From JAUYQR01 sp050632395 (GTDB lineage Bacteria; Pseudomonadota; Alphaproteobacteria; Rhodobacterales; Rhodobacteraceae): a DNA stretch of 64,000 bases. Below the pieces are notes generated by a model. That model was given only the letters and a program-made list of their open reading frames with translations, ran no database searches and was not told the origin of the DNA. Shown in pieces: positions 34,131-43,008 of this stretch (position 1 is the first letter of the stretch; every line of letters begins with the position of its first letter). Made by a program: the position numbers and the translations under genes. The stretch covers positions 496,001 through 560,000 of the forward strand of contig NZ_CP192600.1 of NCBI RefSeq assembly GCF_050632395.1, given 5' to 3'.

Positions 34131-35036
34131 ATGGACCGACTAACCGAGATGGAGGCCTTCGCCACAGTAGTGGACCAAGGTGGCTTCACGGATGCGGCCA
34201 AGAAGATGGGTATTTCAAAATCGGCCGTGTCAAAACACGTGTCGGCTCTGGAGGCGCGCTTGGGGGCACGCCTGCTGAACCGCACCACACGCCGGGTCAG
34301 CCCCACCGAAATCGGCCTTGCATACTACGACCGCGCCCGCCGGGTGCTGAACGATGCTGGCGAGGCGGATGCTCTGGTCACCTCAATGCAATCTGCGCCC
34401 TCGGGCCTGCTGCGCGTTTCGGTTGCCACAGACTTCGGTGTGAACCTGTTGTCGCCGATCCTTGGGGAGTTTTTGCTCGAATACCCCGATATCACCGTCA
34501 ACATGGTGCTGAACAACCGCTACGTCGAACTGATCTCGGAAGGGTTCGACATGGCGATCCGTGTCGGCGATCTGGAAGACAGCTCGCTCCGCGCCCGCAA
34601 GCTGACCGAGACGACAAAGCGGATGATCGGCGCGCCCAGCTATTTCCGGAAGTTCGGCCGTCCGATGAAGATCGACGATCTGAACGACCACAAACTGCTG
34701 CACTATTCCAACCAGGCTAATGGCAACGTCTGGAAGATCACCGCACCCTCGGGCGAAAAGCGCCAGGTCCGCTCCGTCGGCTGGCTGACGGTGAATGATG
34801 GGCAGTCGCTACTGAACGCAGCCGTGTCCGGCCTTGGCATCGCCTACCTGCCATCGTTCCTTTACGCCGATGCAATGCGTCAGGGTCTGGTGGAAGAGGC
34901 GATCCCCGGTTTGCCGGTGGAATCGCTCGGGATCTACGCGGTTTATCCGCCGGGGCGCTTTACCCAACCGAAGGTTCGCGCCTTCATCGATTTTCTTGCC
35001 CGTCGTTATGCCGACAAAGGGCCCGACAACTGGTGA
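34131..35036 (+). CDS. LysR-family transcriptional regulator
   Basis: A 301-residue LTTR. N-terminal winged helix (MEAFATVVDQGGFTDAAKKM; SKSAVSKHVSALEARLGARLL; NRTTRRVSPTE) and a type 2 periplasmic-binding-like effector domain. The N-terminus and NMVLNNRYVELISEGFDMAIRVG place it in the DmlR/PecT-like subgroup (CrgA-like). The ribosome site GAGGAC is 6 bases upstream. It is divergent from the EF-hand gene; LTTRs often regulate the divergent gene, but this cannot be confirmed here. Confidence 0.92.
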   Translation: MDRLTEMEAFATVVDQGGFTDAAKKMGISKSAVSKHVSALEARLGARLLNRTTRRVSPTEIGLAYYDRARRVLNDAGEADALVTSMQSAPSGLLRVSVATDFGVNLLSPILGEFLLEYPDITVNMVLNNRYVELISEGFDMAIRVGDLEDSSLRARKLTETTKRMIGAPSYFRKFGRPMKIDDLNDHKLLHYSNQANGNVWKITAPSGEKRQVRSVGWLTVNDGQSLLNAAVSGLGIAYLPSFLYADAMRQGLVEEAIPGLPVESLGIYAVYPPGRFTQPKVRAFIDFLARRYADKGPDNW

Positions 35037-35075
35037 GATGACAGCACGTCGCAGCCCTAACTTCCCCCAGGGCCG

Positions 35076-36017
35076 CTACAGGGTCGAGGTGACTATGGCC
35101 TCGACCCTTCTGTTTTTCTGACGCCCAACCTCGGTCTGGTTGGTTGCGCGGGGTGCCAGATAGCCCACCCCTTCCGAAGTCAGCCGCGCTGCCTCTACCC
35201 CGTATCGGTCAATCAGCACCTCGCGCACAAGATCAGCCCGGCGTTCCGATAATGCTATGTTGGCCACCAGTGATCCTGACGCGTCGGTATGCCCGACCAG
35301 CGCCACCGTCTTGTCGGGGTTCGCCGCCAGCCACGCCGCGAGTGCAGCAAGTGAGGCGTAGTCGCCACCTGCAAGCGCCGCAGCGCCACTGGCGAAAACA
35401 AGATCGTCCAGCGCCACCGCGCCGTTCTCGTCAAGCATCGCGCCCAAGTCTCCTGGTGCTCGCAAGGCCTCTGTCGGTGCAGTAACGCCAAGTTCGATCT
35501 CGGGTGCCGGTGCTGGCGGCAAAACCGTATCAGGCAACGGCAGGGAACCCACCCGTGTCACCTGTACGAAACCTGACAGCACGGAACGACTGACAAGGAT
35601 ACTGACCGCCTCAGTATCCTTTTCTGCAGATAGAAAGCGATAATCGCCCAGATCGACGTGCATGTCCGGTTCCGGCATCACCTCGGTGCCATAGCGGAAA
35701 TCGAACCCGCCACACGCGCTGGCTTCGCAATCAAGGACGATCGTGAATTCCTCGCGCAGAAGCTGGTCGCGCAAGGGTTCCAGCAAGGCAAGTGTCGTCA
35801 GGCCCGCCGCATCAAGCCGGTAGGCACGCTGGTCTATCGAGCCTTCTTTCACACGCACCGGAACTGATGTTCCGTCGAATGGGCCTACTGGCAAAGCATA
35901 ACTGCCGGGCGCTTCGCTGCGATGCTCTTCGGACATGACGCTTGCGGGCAATTCGAGCGTCAATGCTGCCGCCCGGCCAGCAAAGGCCAAGACGAGGGTA
36001 GCGCAAAGAAAGCCCAT
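35076..36017 (-). CDS. OmpA-family peptidoglycan-binding envelope protein
   Basis: A 313-residue protein. A signal peptide (MGFLCATLVLAFAGRAAA) is followed by a unique N-terminal half and a C-terminal OmpA domain: LVFASGAAALAGGDYASLAAL, TVALVGHTDASGSLVANIALSERRADLVREVL and QKNRRVEAIV. The OmpA domain binds diaminopimelate in the peptidoglycan. There is no beta-barrel, so the protein is probably periplasmic or membrane-associated. An in-frame TTG at 36026 would give the better signal start KKMGF; I chose the ATG. Its last codons overlap the LysR gene terminator. Confidence 0.85.
   Translation of the reverse strand: MGFLCATLVLAFAGRAAALTLELPASVMSEEHRSEAPGSYALPVGPFDGTSVPVRVKEGSIDQRAYRLDAAGLTTLALLEPLRDQLLREEFTIVLDCEASACGGFDFRYGTEVMPEPDMHVDLGDYRFLSAEKDTEAVSILVSRSVLSGFVQVTRVGSLPLPDTVLPPAPAPEIELGVTAPTEALRAPGDLGAMLDENGAVALDDLVFASGAAALAGGDYASLAALAAWLAANPDKTVALVGHTDASGSLVANIALSERRADLVREVLIDRYGVEAARLTSEGVGYLAPRATNQTEVGRQKNRRVEAIVTSTL
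35080..35117 (+). terminator. Intrinsic terminator of the LysR gene, inside the OmpA coding 3' end
   Basis: AGGGTCGAGG and CCTCGACCCT form a perfect 10-bp stem with a 9-base loop, followed by TCTGTTTTT. It is 43 bases after the lysR stop. The stem overlaps the last codons of the convergent OmpA-family gene, where it encodes RVEAIVTSTL. Confidence 0.85.
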
Positions 36018-36049
36018 TTTTTTCAATGTGTTGCCCGCATATACCGCGA

Positions 36050-36745
36050 TTAGCGCATCCGATAGTGATACTGTCCCACAACTCCCATCCCGGCACGAGC
36101 GTACATCGCCCGCGCGGCGAGGTTCCGCTCTGTCACCACCAGCGATAGTCGGCCAGCACCTTGGGCCATTGCCCAGTTGGCCGCCGCCTTCAGAATGATC
36201 GACCCTGCGCCCTTGCGGCGGAACCGCGGGCCTACTTCCAGCGCGTGCAGCATCGCATCCGGCCCGTGCAATGCCACGAAGGCCACGCCCACCGGTTTGT
36301 CCGCCACCCTCGCCAACAGCGCGGCCTTTGCACCTTTCACGCGCGCCATCACGGCAAGCCGTTCTCGTCCGATGCCCCCCTCGGCCCAAAGGCTGCATGC
36401 AATCTGAAGCGGTGGCCAGTGGGCGAAAGCCGCCAAGGGGTCGAGTGCGCCTGCCAGCGCTGACGCAGGCGCGGAATACGCGATCACAGGATCAACGATC
36501 CGGTATCCACGCGCTGCAAGCGACGCGTCCAGCGCCGTGTCCCCAGCGCGGATAAGGAACAATGGGGCCGCCATCTCAGCTTCGGCGGCTGCAAGGTCCG
36601 CTTCGGTCCAGGCCCGCTCTGCAGATGCCGCAGAGACCCGTTTTCCGCCACCTGCACCCTCGCGAAGGCGGAACGGGCCGATGTCGTGCGTCCGGGCCGC
36701 CGGCCACGTTGCGTCCATCACCTCGGCCAAGGTTGCGGGCGTCAT
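36050..36745 (-). CDS. GNAT-family N-acetyltransferase
   Basis: A 231-residue protein with a diverged N-terminal half and a C-terminal GNAT core: PVGVAFVALHGPDAMLHALEVGPRFRRKGAGSIILKAAANWA (acetyl-CoA loop RRKGAG) and LSLVVTERNLAARAMYARAGM. It transfers an acetyl group from acetyl-CoA to an amine; the substrate is unknown. Its start overlaps the stop of the CinA-like gene in ATGA, so the pair is translated together. Confidence 0.88.
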   Translation of the reverse strand: MTPATLAEVMDATWPAARTHDIGPFRLREGAGGGKRVSAASAERAWTEADLAAAEAEMAAPLFLIRAGDTALDASLAARGYRIVDPVIAYSAPASALAGALDPLAAFAHWPPLQIACSLWAEGGIGRERLAVMARVKGAKAALLARVADKPVGVAFVALHGPDAMLHALEVGPRFRRKGAGSIILKAAANWAMAQGAGRLSLVVTERNLAARAMYARAGMGVVGQYHYRMR

Positions 36746-37461
36746 CCGAAAAGCTGTGCAAGGCGAACCATCGCCTCGTCCACCCGCGCAGGATCGGTGC
36801 CGCGGATGACAAGATTAGTGCCATGCGCACCGTTGACCGTGAAGGGATAAGACCCCATCGACAGGTCCGAAAACTCCGCCGCCAGCGCACCGAAAGGCCC
36901 GGCAATCTCTCCCTCGCCGCGCTCGACCCGGAGGGACTGGCTCAACAGCGGCGCGCCTCCGGTAAGCGTCGGCAAAAGGCCCGCCAGCATCGCTTCGAAA
37001 ATCTTCGGCACCCCGGCCATCACATGAACATTGCCAACGGTGAAACCGGGGGCCACGGACACGGGGTTCTCGATCAGCGTCGCGCCATCGGGAATCCGTG
37101 CCATACGCTGCCGTGCCTCGTTGAAAGGCAAGCCGGAGCGTTCATAGTGCGCACCCAGTAGCTTCATCGCATCAGCCCGGTGCGTGATCGGTACCCGCAG
37201 GGCGTTGGCCACAGCATCGGCAGTGATGTCGTCATGTGTCGGTCCGATTCCGCCGCTGGTGAACAGGTGGTCATAGGCAGCCGACAAGGCCCGCACCCCG
37301 GCGACAATGGCCTCATGGTCGTCCGGCACGACCCTGACTTCGGCCAGAGTGATCCCGACCCTCGTCAGTTCGTTCGCCAGATAATGCATGTTGGAATCGC
37401 GCGTGCGGCCCGACAGGATCTCATCGCCGATAACCAGCATTGCTGCGGTTGGATTTGCCAT
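36742..37461 (-). CDS. CinA-like molybdopterin-binding-fold protein (MoCF domain only)
   Basis: A 239-residue protein with the MoCF_biosynth fold: MLVIGDEILSGRTRDSNMHYLANELTRVGI, LFTSGGIGPTHDDITADAVA and VMAGVPKIFEAML. This is the N-terminal half of CinA; the C-terminal nicotinamide-nucleotide amidase domain is absent. Stand-alone domains of this kind are annotated as competence/damage-inducible-like, and their role is unclear. GAGG lies 6 bases before ATG 37461. It is divergent from map and coupled to the GNAT gene. Confidence 0.88.
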   Translation of the reverse strand: MANPTAAMLVIGDEILSGRTRDSNMHYLANELTRVGITLAEVRVVPDDHEAIVAGVRALSAAYDHLFTSGGIGPTHDDITADAVANALRVPITHRADAMKLLGAHYERSGLPFNEARQRMARIPDGATLIENPVSVAPGFTVGNVHVMAGVPKIFEAMLAGLLPTLTGGAPLLSQSLRVERGEGEIAGPFGALAAEFSDLSMGSYPFTVNGAHGTNLVIRGTDPARVDEAMVRLAQLFG

Positions 37462-37582
37462 TGCCTGCCTCGCCCGGTTCCCAGCTACCGAATATAGCCG
37501 CGCTGGCCCGGCTTTCAAAGCCCGCGCCTCTAGCCATTTCCGCTATCCCGGCCTATGTAGGCGTCAAATCGAGAGGCTTGTC

Positions 37583-38392
37583 GTGGACGAAATGCGTGCC
37601 CGCATCACTAAGGATGGCATCCGCATCTATGAAGATGCGGATTTTGTTGGCATGCGCGTTGCTGGCCGTGCGGCGGCGGAAATCCTAGATGCCGTCGCGC
37701 CCTTGGTCCTGCCCGGGGTTACCACGGCCGAGCTTGATGATTTCATCACTGCGGAAATAGCGCGTCGTGGCGTCACTTCGGCCACCATCGGCTACAAGGG
37801 CTACAAGCACGCTTCCTGCATTTCAGTGAACCATGTCGTGTGTCACGGTATCCCGGGGGCGAAGGTTCTGGCTGACGGTGACATCCTGAACATCGACGTG
37901 ACAGTCATCGTCGACGGGTGGTTCGGCGACACCAGCCGGATGTATGTGGCGGGGGCACTTGCCCGCAAATCGGAACGTCTGATCGAGGTGACGCATGAGG
38001 GGCTGATGCGCGGGATCGCGGCGGTCAAGCCCGGCAACACCTTCGGCGATATCGGCCACGCCATTCAGTCTTATGTCGAATCTCAGCGCATGTCAGTCGT
38101 GCGCGATTTCTGCGGTCACGGCCTTGGTCGGGTCTTTCATGCGCCGCCGAACGTCCTTCACTATGGCCGCGCCGGTTTCGGCCCCGTGCTTGAAGAAGGC
38201 ATGTTCTTTACGATCGAACCGATGGTCAATCTGGGTCGCCCCGAAACCAAGGTTCTGGCCGATGACTGGACCGCTGTTACGCGCGACAAATCCCTATCGG
38301 CGCAATTTGAACATTCGGTTGGCGTAACCGCCACTGGATGCGAGATATTCACCGCATCCCCGGCGGGAAAGTTTCACCCGACCTGGGGCTGA
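37583..38392 (+). CDS. map: Type I methionine aminopeptidase
   Basis: A 269-residue pita-bread enzyme. Metal ligands are visible in DVTVIVDGWFGDTSRM (two Asp), CGHGLGRVFHAPP (His), TIEPMVN (Glu) and FEHSVGVT (Glu). It removes initiator methionine from nascent proteins. The GTG at 37583 has GAGAGG 6 bases before it; the ATG at 37592 would be 15 bases away. Monocistronic by position. Confidence 0.96.
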   Translation: MDEMRARITKDGIRIYEDADFVGMRVAGRAAAEILDAVAPLVLPGVTTAELDDFITAEIARRGVTSATIGYKGYKHASCISVNHVVCHGIPGAKVLADGDILNIDVTVIVDGWFGDTSRMYVAGALARKSERLIEVTHEGLMRGIAAVKPGNTFGDIGHAIQSYVESQRMSVVRDFCGHGLGRVFHAPPNVLHYGRAGFGPVLEEGMFFTIEPMVNLGRPETKVLADDWTAVTRDKSLSAQFEHSVGVTATGCEIFTASPAGKFHPTWG

Positions 38393-38399
38393 ACTGTGT

Positions 38400-38759
38400 T
38401 CAGTCCGCGAAATGACGCCTGAAGGCACGCTTCAGGATTTCAAGTTCGGCGCGCATCAGATCGATCTCGCTTCGAAGATCGTCCTCCAGCACGTCGCCGG
38501 CGATCACGGTGAACTGGGCCAATGTCCTGTTCCCCGCGCGGATCAGAAACGTCTGCACCCCCTCGTTCAACACCTCGACCGGGATCGGCACGCGTACAGT
38601 GATTTCTCCGTCCGGACCCGCGATCTGCTGTACGCCCGCAATTGGACTGCCCAGATGCGTGACTTCAAGTTCAGCGATCGTATCGCTCGTGCCGCTCAGC
38701 ACGCCTTCCCAGACGCCCGCGGCAATCCGACCGCCTGTCAGCGAAAGACCGTTCGGCAT
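38400..38759 (-). CDS. Unrecognised 119-residue protein with C-terminal helix
   Basis: The N-terminal 85 residues look like a beta sandwich (GVWEGVLSGTSDTIAELEVTHLG; VRVPIPVEVLNEGVQTFLIRAG). The C-terminal segment DLRSEIDLMRAELEILKRAFRRHFAD is an amphipathic helix, perhaps a coiled coil. No signal peptide. It is 13 bases after the next upstream gene on the same strand, so the two are probably an operon. Not recognised beyond close relatives of this group. Confidence 0.65.
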   Translation of the reverse strand: MPNGLSLTGGRIAAGVWEGVLSGTSDTIAELEVTHLGSPIAGVQQIAGPDGEITVRVPIPVEVLNEGVQTFLIRAGNRTLAQFTVIAGDVLEDDLRSEIDLMRAELEILKRAFRRHFAD

Positions 38760-38772
38760 TGTTCGTTACCCC

Positions 38773-39528
38773 TTACAACTCGGCGCGCGGCCTGCGGCTA
38801 ACAACGATATCGTGCAACCTTACTGCATTCATCGCGGGACGGTCGAAAATCATGTCCAGCCACACCCGCTCCACCCGTTTGTCATCAAATTTGGCATAGG
38901 CGAGATCGAATTCCACCACCTGATGGCGCGCGTCGGATACAAGCTCGCGCACCAATTGCTCTGTATTCGGGCCGTGCTTGATATTCAGCCGGGCATAGGC
39001 CCTTACCGGCCGCTCGCACTCAATCACCGTCTCTACCCGCACCAGATGCCTTGGCTTGAACCCTTCGGCCACCGTATCGGGCAGCACAAGCGTCACCGAA
39101 ACGAAACTTCCCAGAAAGCCGTAGACATCCAGCGCAAGGCCGTAACGGTCGCTGCGGGTTTGCCGGAAGACGATTTCCCTCAGGCTGCAGTCGTGGTGCA
39201 GTTCCACATCGGCGCTTAGGGCGGTGCGCATCTCCCGTGCCTCGGACCAGCGCATTGGCACCGGCCCCAGCCAAAGGTCTGGCCGCCATGACCAATCGGT
39301 CCCCAGTGGCACGGCAGGCATCGCGCGCCCACCTGCAGTTTTGGCCTGGCGTGCTGCGGCCGCGTGGATCAAGCGGTTGATTTCGCGTCGCATGGCATAG
39401 GCCCGCGATTGCCACGAACTCAGTGCAATCCGGTCCATTATCGGCGCGGCGTCGGCTACGCTGGACCAACGCTCTTGCATCTTGCGCAGTCGCCGTCGCT
39501 CCAGAAAACTGCCGATCCGCCTGCTCAT
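38773..39528 (-). CDS. Conserved rhodobacteral protein, possibly DUF6478 family
   Basis: A 251-residue protein. The N-terminus is basic and helical (RRIGSFLERRRLRKMQERW); the centre is beta-rich (PLGTDWSWRPDLWLGPVP; DRYGLALDVYGFLGSFVSVTLVLP). It matches my memory of a family restricted to Rhodobacterales (DUF6478), but this assignment is not certain. It is likely cytoplasmic. It forms a pair with the 119-residue gene downstream; no function can be stated. Confidence 0.6.
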   Translation of the reverse strand: MSRRIGSFLERRRLRKMQERWSSVADAAPIMDRIALSSWQSRAYAMRREINRLIHAAAARQAKTAGGRAMPAVPLGTDWSWRPDLWLGPVPMRWSEAREMRTALSADVELHHDCSLREIVFRQTRSDRYGLALDVYGFLGSFVSVTLVLPDTVAEGFKPRHLVRVETVIECERPVRAYARLNIKHGPNTEQLVRELVSDARHQVVEFDLAYAKFDDKRVERVWLDMIFDRPAMNAVRLHDIVVSRRPRAEL

Positions 39529-39592
39529 TCCCAGCCGCCTTACCCGGTTTCTTGCCGCCTCAAGGCAGCACTACCATGCCACTAGTTACTTT

Positions 39593-40186
39593 TCAGGTTG
39601 CAATGTCGGCATTGGCCGCACGCAACCCGGCAATTGCCCGCAGAAGCAGCGCCCGACCTTCGGCCACGCTTAATGGTTGGCCATCCGGCGGGGTCACCGC
39701 AAGCGTTACAAGCCGCCCACGCACCCCAAGGACTGCCCGCCAGTATTCCCCCACAGCCCGGTCTGTCAGGTGAAGCACGATTGCCCCGTTTGCCGAACCG
39801 ATCTCTTGAACCGTTACAGCGCTCGCCTGCCCGTTTCTGCTGAGGGCGGCGCGCCCGTTGGCCGAAGCGAAATACACCGCAAGTGCTTCGGTCCCCGCGG
39901 CGAGCACGGTAGCAGAGCCCGCAGCACCAACCGTCGCGGTGATGGCGGCGGGCGGCACCCCAGCACGGTCCGAACACCGCCCCATGATGATCACAGCTGA
40001 CCGTTCGGTCGCCTGACTTGCGGCGCGATCAACGCAGTAACCATTCGGCGCCGGCACTGTGAACTGGCCGTTCATGATGCTTGCGGAGCGTGCACCTGAC
40101 GGCCCGCCCTCCATCGGAATGCAGGCCGCCAGCAAAAGGATCAGGCCAAACCCAAGCGGGCAGGCCTTACTGATCCATGTAGACAT
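39593..40186 (-). CDS. Predicted lipoprotein, unknown function
   Basis: A 197-residue protein. The N-terminus (LGFGLILLLAAC) is a lipoprotein signal with cysteine at residue 22, and the body is Ala/Gly/Val-rich without known motifs. Its start lies 20 bases inside the 3' end of ilvD, so it is probably translated from the ilvD transcript. No related pathway function is implied by ilvD. Confidence 0.7.
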   Translation of the reverse strand: MSTWISKACPLGFGLILLLAACIPMEGGPSGARSASIMNGQFTVPAPNGYCVDRAASQATERSAVIIMGRCSDRAGVPPAAITATVGAAGSATVLAAGTEALAVYFASANGRAALSRNGQASAVTVQEIGSANGAIVLHLTDRAVGEYWRAVLGVRGRLVTLAVTPPDGQPLSVAEGRALLLRAIAGLRAANADIAT

Positions 40187-41903
40187 GGCTCTCCGCCTTG
40201 GCGCCGGGATGCGTCACCGCGCCCCAACGCGCACCGCCGACCAATTTGGCGAACTTGTGGACCGCACCCGAGGTATAGGCCGTCTTGCGCGGACCCTTCC
40301 ACTCGGCCTTGCGCTTGGCGAATTCTTCGTCCGACACATTCACCGACAATTCGCCGGTCAGCGCGTTCAGCGTTATGACGTCGCCGTTCTTCAGCAGGGC
40401 AATCGGCCCGCCATGCGCCGCTTCCGGCCCGACGTGACCCACGCAGAAGCCCCGGGTCGCGCCGGAGAAGCGTCCGTCGGTGATAAGTGCCACCTTTTTG
40501 CCCATGCCCTGACCGCTCAATGCCGCCGTGGTCGACAGCATCTCGCGCATCCCCGGGCCACCCGCAGGACCTTCGTTACGAATGACGATCACTTCGCCTT
40601 CCTGGTAGGCGCGCTGCTTCACTGCCTCGAACGCATCTTCTTCGCATTCGAAGACCCGCGCCGGGCCGCTGAACACCTGCTCGGCCTCACTCATGCCGGC
40701 AACCTTCACGATGGCCCCATCCGGAGCCACGTTGCCACGCAGCGCAACGACGCCGCCGGTTTTGGTGATGGGCGAACCGATGTGATAGATCACCCGGCCG
40801 TCCGCCTCGCCGCGGATTTCGTCCAGGCTTTCGCCAAGCGTCTTGCCGCTTGCGGTCATGCAGTCGAGGTGAAGCAGGCCTTCCTTCGCCAGTTCCTTCA
40901 TCACCACGGCCACGCCGCCAACCTCGTGCAGGTCCTTGGCGACGTACTTGCCGCCTGGACGCAGGTCGACAAAATAGGGCGTGTCCTTCATGTACTTGGC
41001 CACATCGAACAGATCGAAGTCGATCCCTGCCTCATTCGCCAACGCAGGCAGGTGAAGCGCAGCATTGGTCGAACCGCCGGTGCAGCCCACGACGCGCGCC
41101 GCGTTTTCCAGCGCCTTCCGCGTCACGATATCCCGCGCGCGGATGTTTTTCTCGATCAGGTTCATCACGGCAACGCCTGACGCCTCGCCATACTGGTCAC
41201 GGCTTTCATAAGGCGCGGGGGCGCTGGACGAATTCAGCAGTGCCAACCCGATCGCCTCGGATACGCAGGCCATCGTGTTCGCCGTATACTGCGCCCCGCA
41301 GGCACCCGAGGACGGGCAGGCCACCCGCTCCATGATCTCAAGTTCCGCGTCCGACAGGTTCCCGGCCTGGTGCTTGCCCACGGCCTCAAACATGTCCTGC
41401 ACGGTGATGTCCTGGCCCTTGTAGCGACCTGGCAGGATCGAACCGCCGTAGATGAAGACGCTTGGCGTGTTCAAACGGACCATCGCCATCATCATCCCGG
41501 GCAGCGACTTGTCGCAGCCCGCTAGCCCCACGATCGCGTCATAGCAGTGCCCACGCATCGTCAATTCCACAGTGTCTGCAATTGCGTCGCGCGAAGCCAG
41601 CGAGGACCGCATCCCCTCGTGCCCCATGGCGATACCGTCGGTCACGGTGATCGTTGTGAACTCGCGCGGGGTGCCGCCACCCTTCTTGACGCCATGCTTC
41701 ACGATCTGCGCCTGCCGGTTCAGCGCGATGTTGCACGGTGCCGCCTCGTTCCAGCAGGTCGCCACGCCGACCCACGGCTGGTGGATCTCTTCTTCCGTAA
41801 TCCCCATCGCGTAGAAATAGCTGCGATGCGGTGCCCGCGCCGGACCTTCGGTCACATGGCGGCTTGGAAGTTTGGATTTGTCGAAACGCGTGTTCGTGCT
41901 CAT
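40167..41903 (-). CDS. ilvD: Dihydroxy-acid dehydratase
   Basis: A 578-residue IlvD/Edd-family enzyme. The Fe-S cysteines lie in VGLAGCDKSLPGMMMAM, SGACGAQYTANTMACVSEAIG and the C-terminal half carries the expected GGPGMREML and TDGRFSGATRGFCVGHV. It dehydrates dihydroxy-isovalerate and -methylvalerate in valine, leucine and isoleucine synthesis. IlvD rather than Edd (gluconate dehydratase) is supported by length and sequence. The promoter lies in the 97 bases behind the zinc-ribbon gene. Confidence 0.95.
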   Translation of the reverse strand: MSTNTRFDKSKLPSRHVTEGPARAPHRSYFYAMGITEEEIHQPWVGVATCWNEAAPCNIALNRQAQIVKHGVKKGGGTPREFTTITVTDGIAMGHEGMRSSLASRDAIADTVELTMRGHCYDAIVGLAGCDKSLPGMMMAMVRLNTPSVFIYGGSILPGRYKGQDITVQDMFEAVGKHQAGNLSDAELEIMERVACPSSGACGAQYTANTMACVSEAIGLALLNSSSAPAPYESRDQYGEASGVAVMNLIEKNIRARDIVTRKALENAARVVGCTGGSTNAALHLPALANEAGIDFDLFDVAKYMKDTPYFVDLRPGGKYVAKDLHEVGGVAVVMKELAKEGLLHLDCMTASGKTLGESLDEIRGEADGRVIYHIGSPITKTGGVVALRGNVAPDGAIVKVAGMSEAEQVFSGPARVFECEEDAFEAVKQRAYQEGEVIVIRNEGPAGGPGMREMLSTTAALSGQGMGKKVALITDGRFSGATRGFCVGHVGPEAAHGGPIALLKNGDVITLNALTGELSVNVSDEEFAKRKAEWKGPRKTAYTSGAVHKFAKLVGGARWGAVTHPGAKAESHVYMDQ

Positions 41904-42000
41904 CAGCGGTGTCTCCCCCGGGAACTGGCAGGCATTGGATAAGGGGGCCGCTGTGGCGGAGCAAGGCCGAATAAGCCTGCTATGCCGTCAAATGACGCGT

Positions 42001-42816
42001 TCAGGTGCTGCCGTTGATCGCTGTCGTCGCGGTCTGCATCAGCCCGTCAAGGTACGACCGCAGCGTGTCGACAAAGTTGACATAGGCCGTCAGCGGGCCC
42101 TGCAGCGACGGTACCTGCTGCGCCAATTGCGGGGCCGCGAGGTAGGCCACCAACGCGATGATTGCCAGCCCCATGATGATCAGAAAACCGCTGCGAAAGC
42201 TGTTGCGGCCTGCGGTCAGGTCCGGCAGCGCTTCGATCTCGGCATCCGGATCGACCGGACGCTCGGACGGGCGAAGCGTGGAGTTTATCTCTTCGACATC
42301 CGGCAACAAGTCGCGCCGGGCAGAAGGGCGGGTGCCTTCCTCGCCGGGATCAGAGTGAACCACCCGGTCAACGACAGGAGCGACAGCCGCCGTGGCAACA
42401 GCTGCCGGGATCGCAGTGTCCAGACCAAGGTCCGTTTGCGTTTCAATTGGGCGGCTTTCGATGCTGCGGGCTTTGGCCTCGCGTTCGGCCTCTTCCCGCA
42501 GGATCGCCAGCACGGATTCGTCGACCGCATAGCCCTTGCCCGCAAGTCCGGCCGACGGCGTCGGTTCGGCGAGATCTTCGGCTTCAGCCGGTGCTACGGT
42601 CGGCGCGGCGATGCTCACTTCGGCAGCAGTGGCGTGCGTTTCGGTCAGGGGTTCGGCGGAAACCGATGCCTTGCGCGCGCTCGCCGGTTCGGTTCCGGGC
42701 TTCATCTGGAACCAGGCATGGTTGCAATTGGCGCATTGCACATCGCGACCACTTTGCGGGATCGCATCGTCTGGCACTTCGTACTTGGCGTCGCAATTCG
42801 GGCAAACCAAACGCAT
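42001..42816 (-). CDS. Zinc-ribbon (MJ0042-type) single-pass membrane protein
   Basis: A 271-residue protein. The N-terminal zinc ribbon is CPNCDAKY followed by CANCNHAW (CxxC-x17-CxxC type). A long acidic, Ala/Pro-rich linker follows, then one membrane helix near residues 212-232 (SGFLIIMGLAIIALVAYLAA). Such proteins are common next to ftsEX in Rhodobacterales, and this gene is divergent from ftsE. Role unknown; a cytoplasmic ribbon with a periplasmic tail would suit a division or envelope adaptor, but that is inference. Confidence 0.85.
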   Translation of the reverse strand: MRLVCPNCDAKYEVPDDAIPQSGRDVQCANCNHAWFQMKPGTEPASARKASVSAEPLTETHATAAEVSIAAPTVAPAEAEDLAEPTPSAGLAGKGYAVDESVLAILREEAEREAKARSIESRPIETQTDLGLDTAIPAAVATAAVAPVVDRVVHSDPGEEGTRPSARRDLLPDVEEINSTLRPSERPVDPDAEIEALPDLTAGRNSFRSGFLIIMGLAIIALVAYLAAPQLAQQVPSLQGPLTAYVNFVDTLRSYLDGLMQTATTAINGST

Positions 42817-43008
42817 CTTTATTCCCTCAAAGCCAACAGAACCGGCTCTACCGGGGCTGTTTGTAACGCCTATTCCCTTCCTCTCCAAGGGTTTGTGTCT
42901 GACTCTTGTGTAATCCTTAGCCCCTGTGCGATGGAAAGCGCAGTTCTTGCGGCACGTCGTGCCGTCTTTGCCGCCAATGCGCGCCCTGACCGGGGCCGGG
43001 AGACAAGC

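Noticed and set aside
41872..43008. N-terminal extension of ftsE by about 380 codons
   Set aside because: It is antisense to the zinc-ribbon gene and the ilvD start; FtsE proteins start directly at the ABC domain, and GTG 43009 has a ribosome site.
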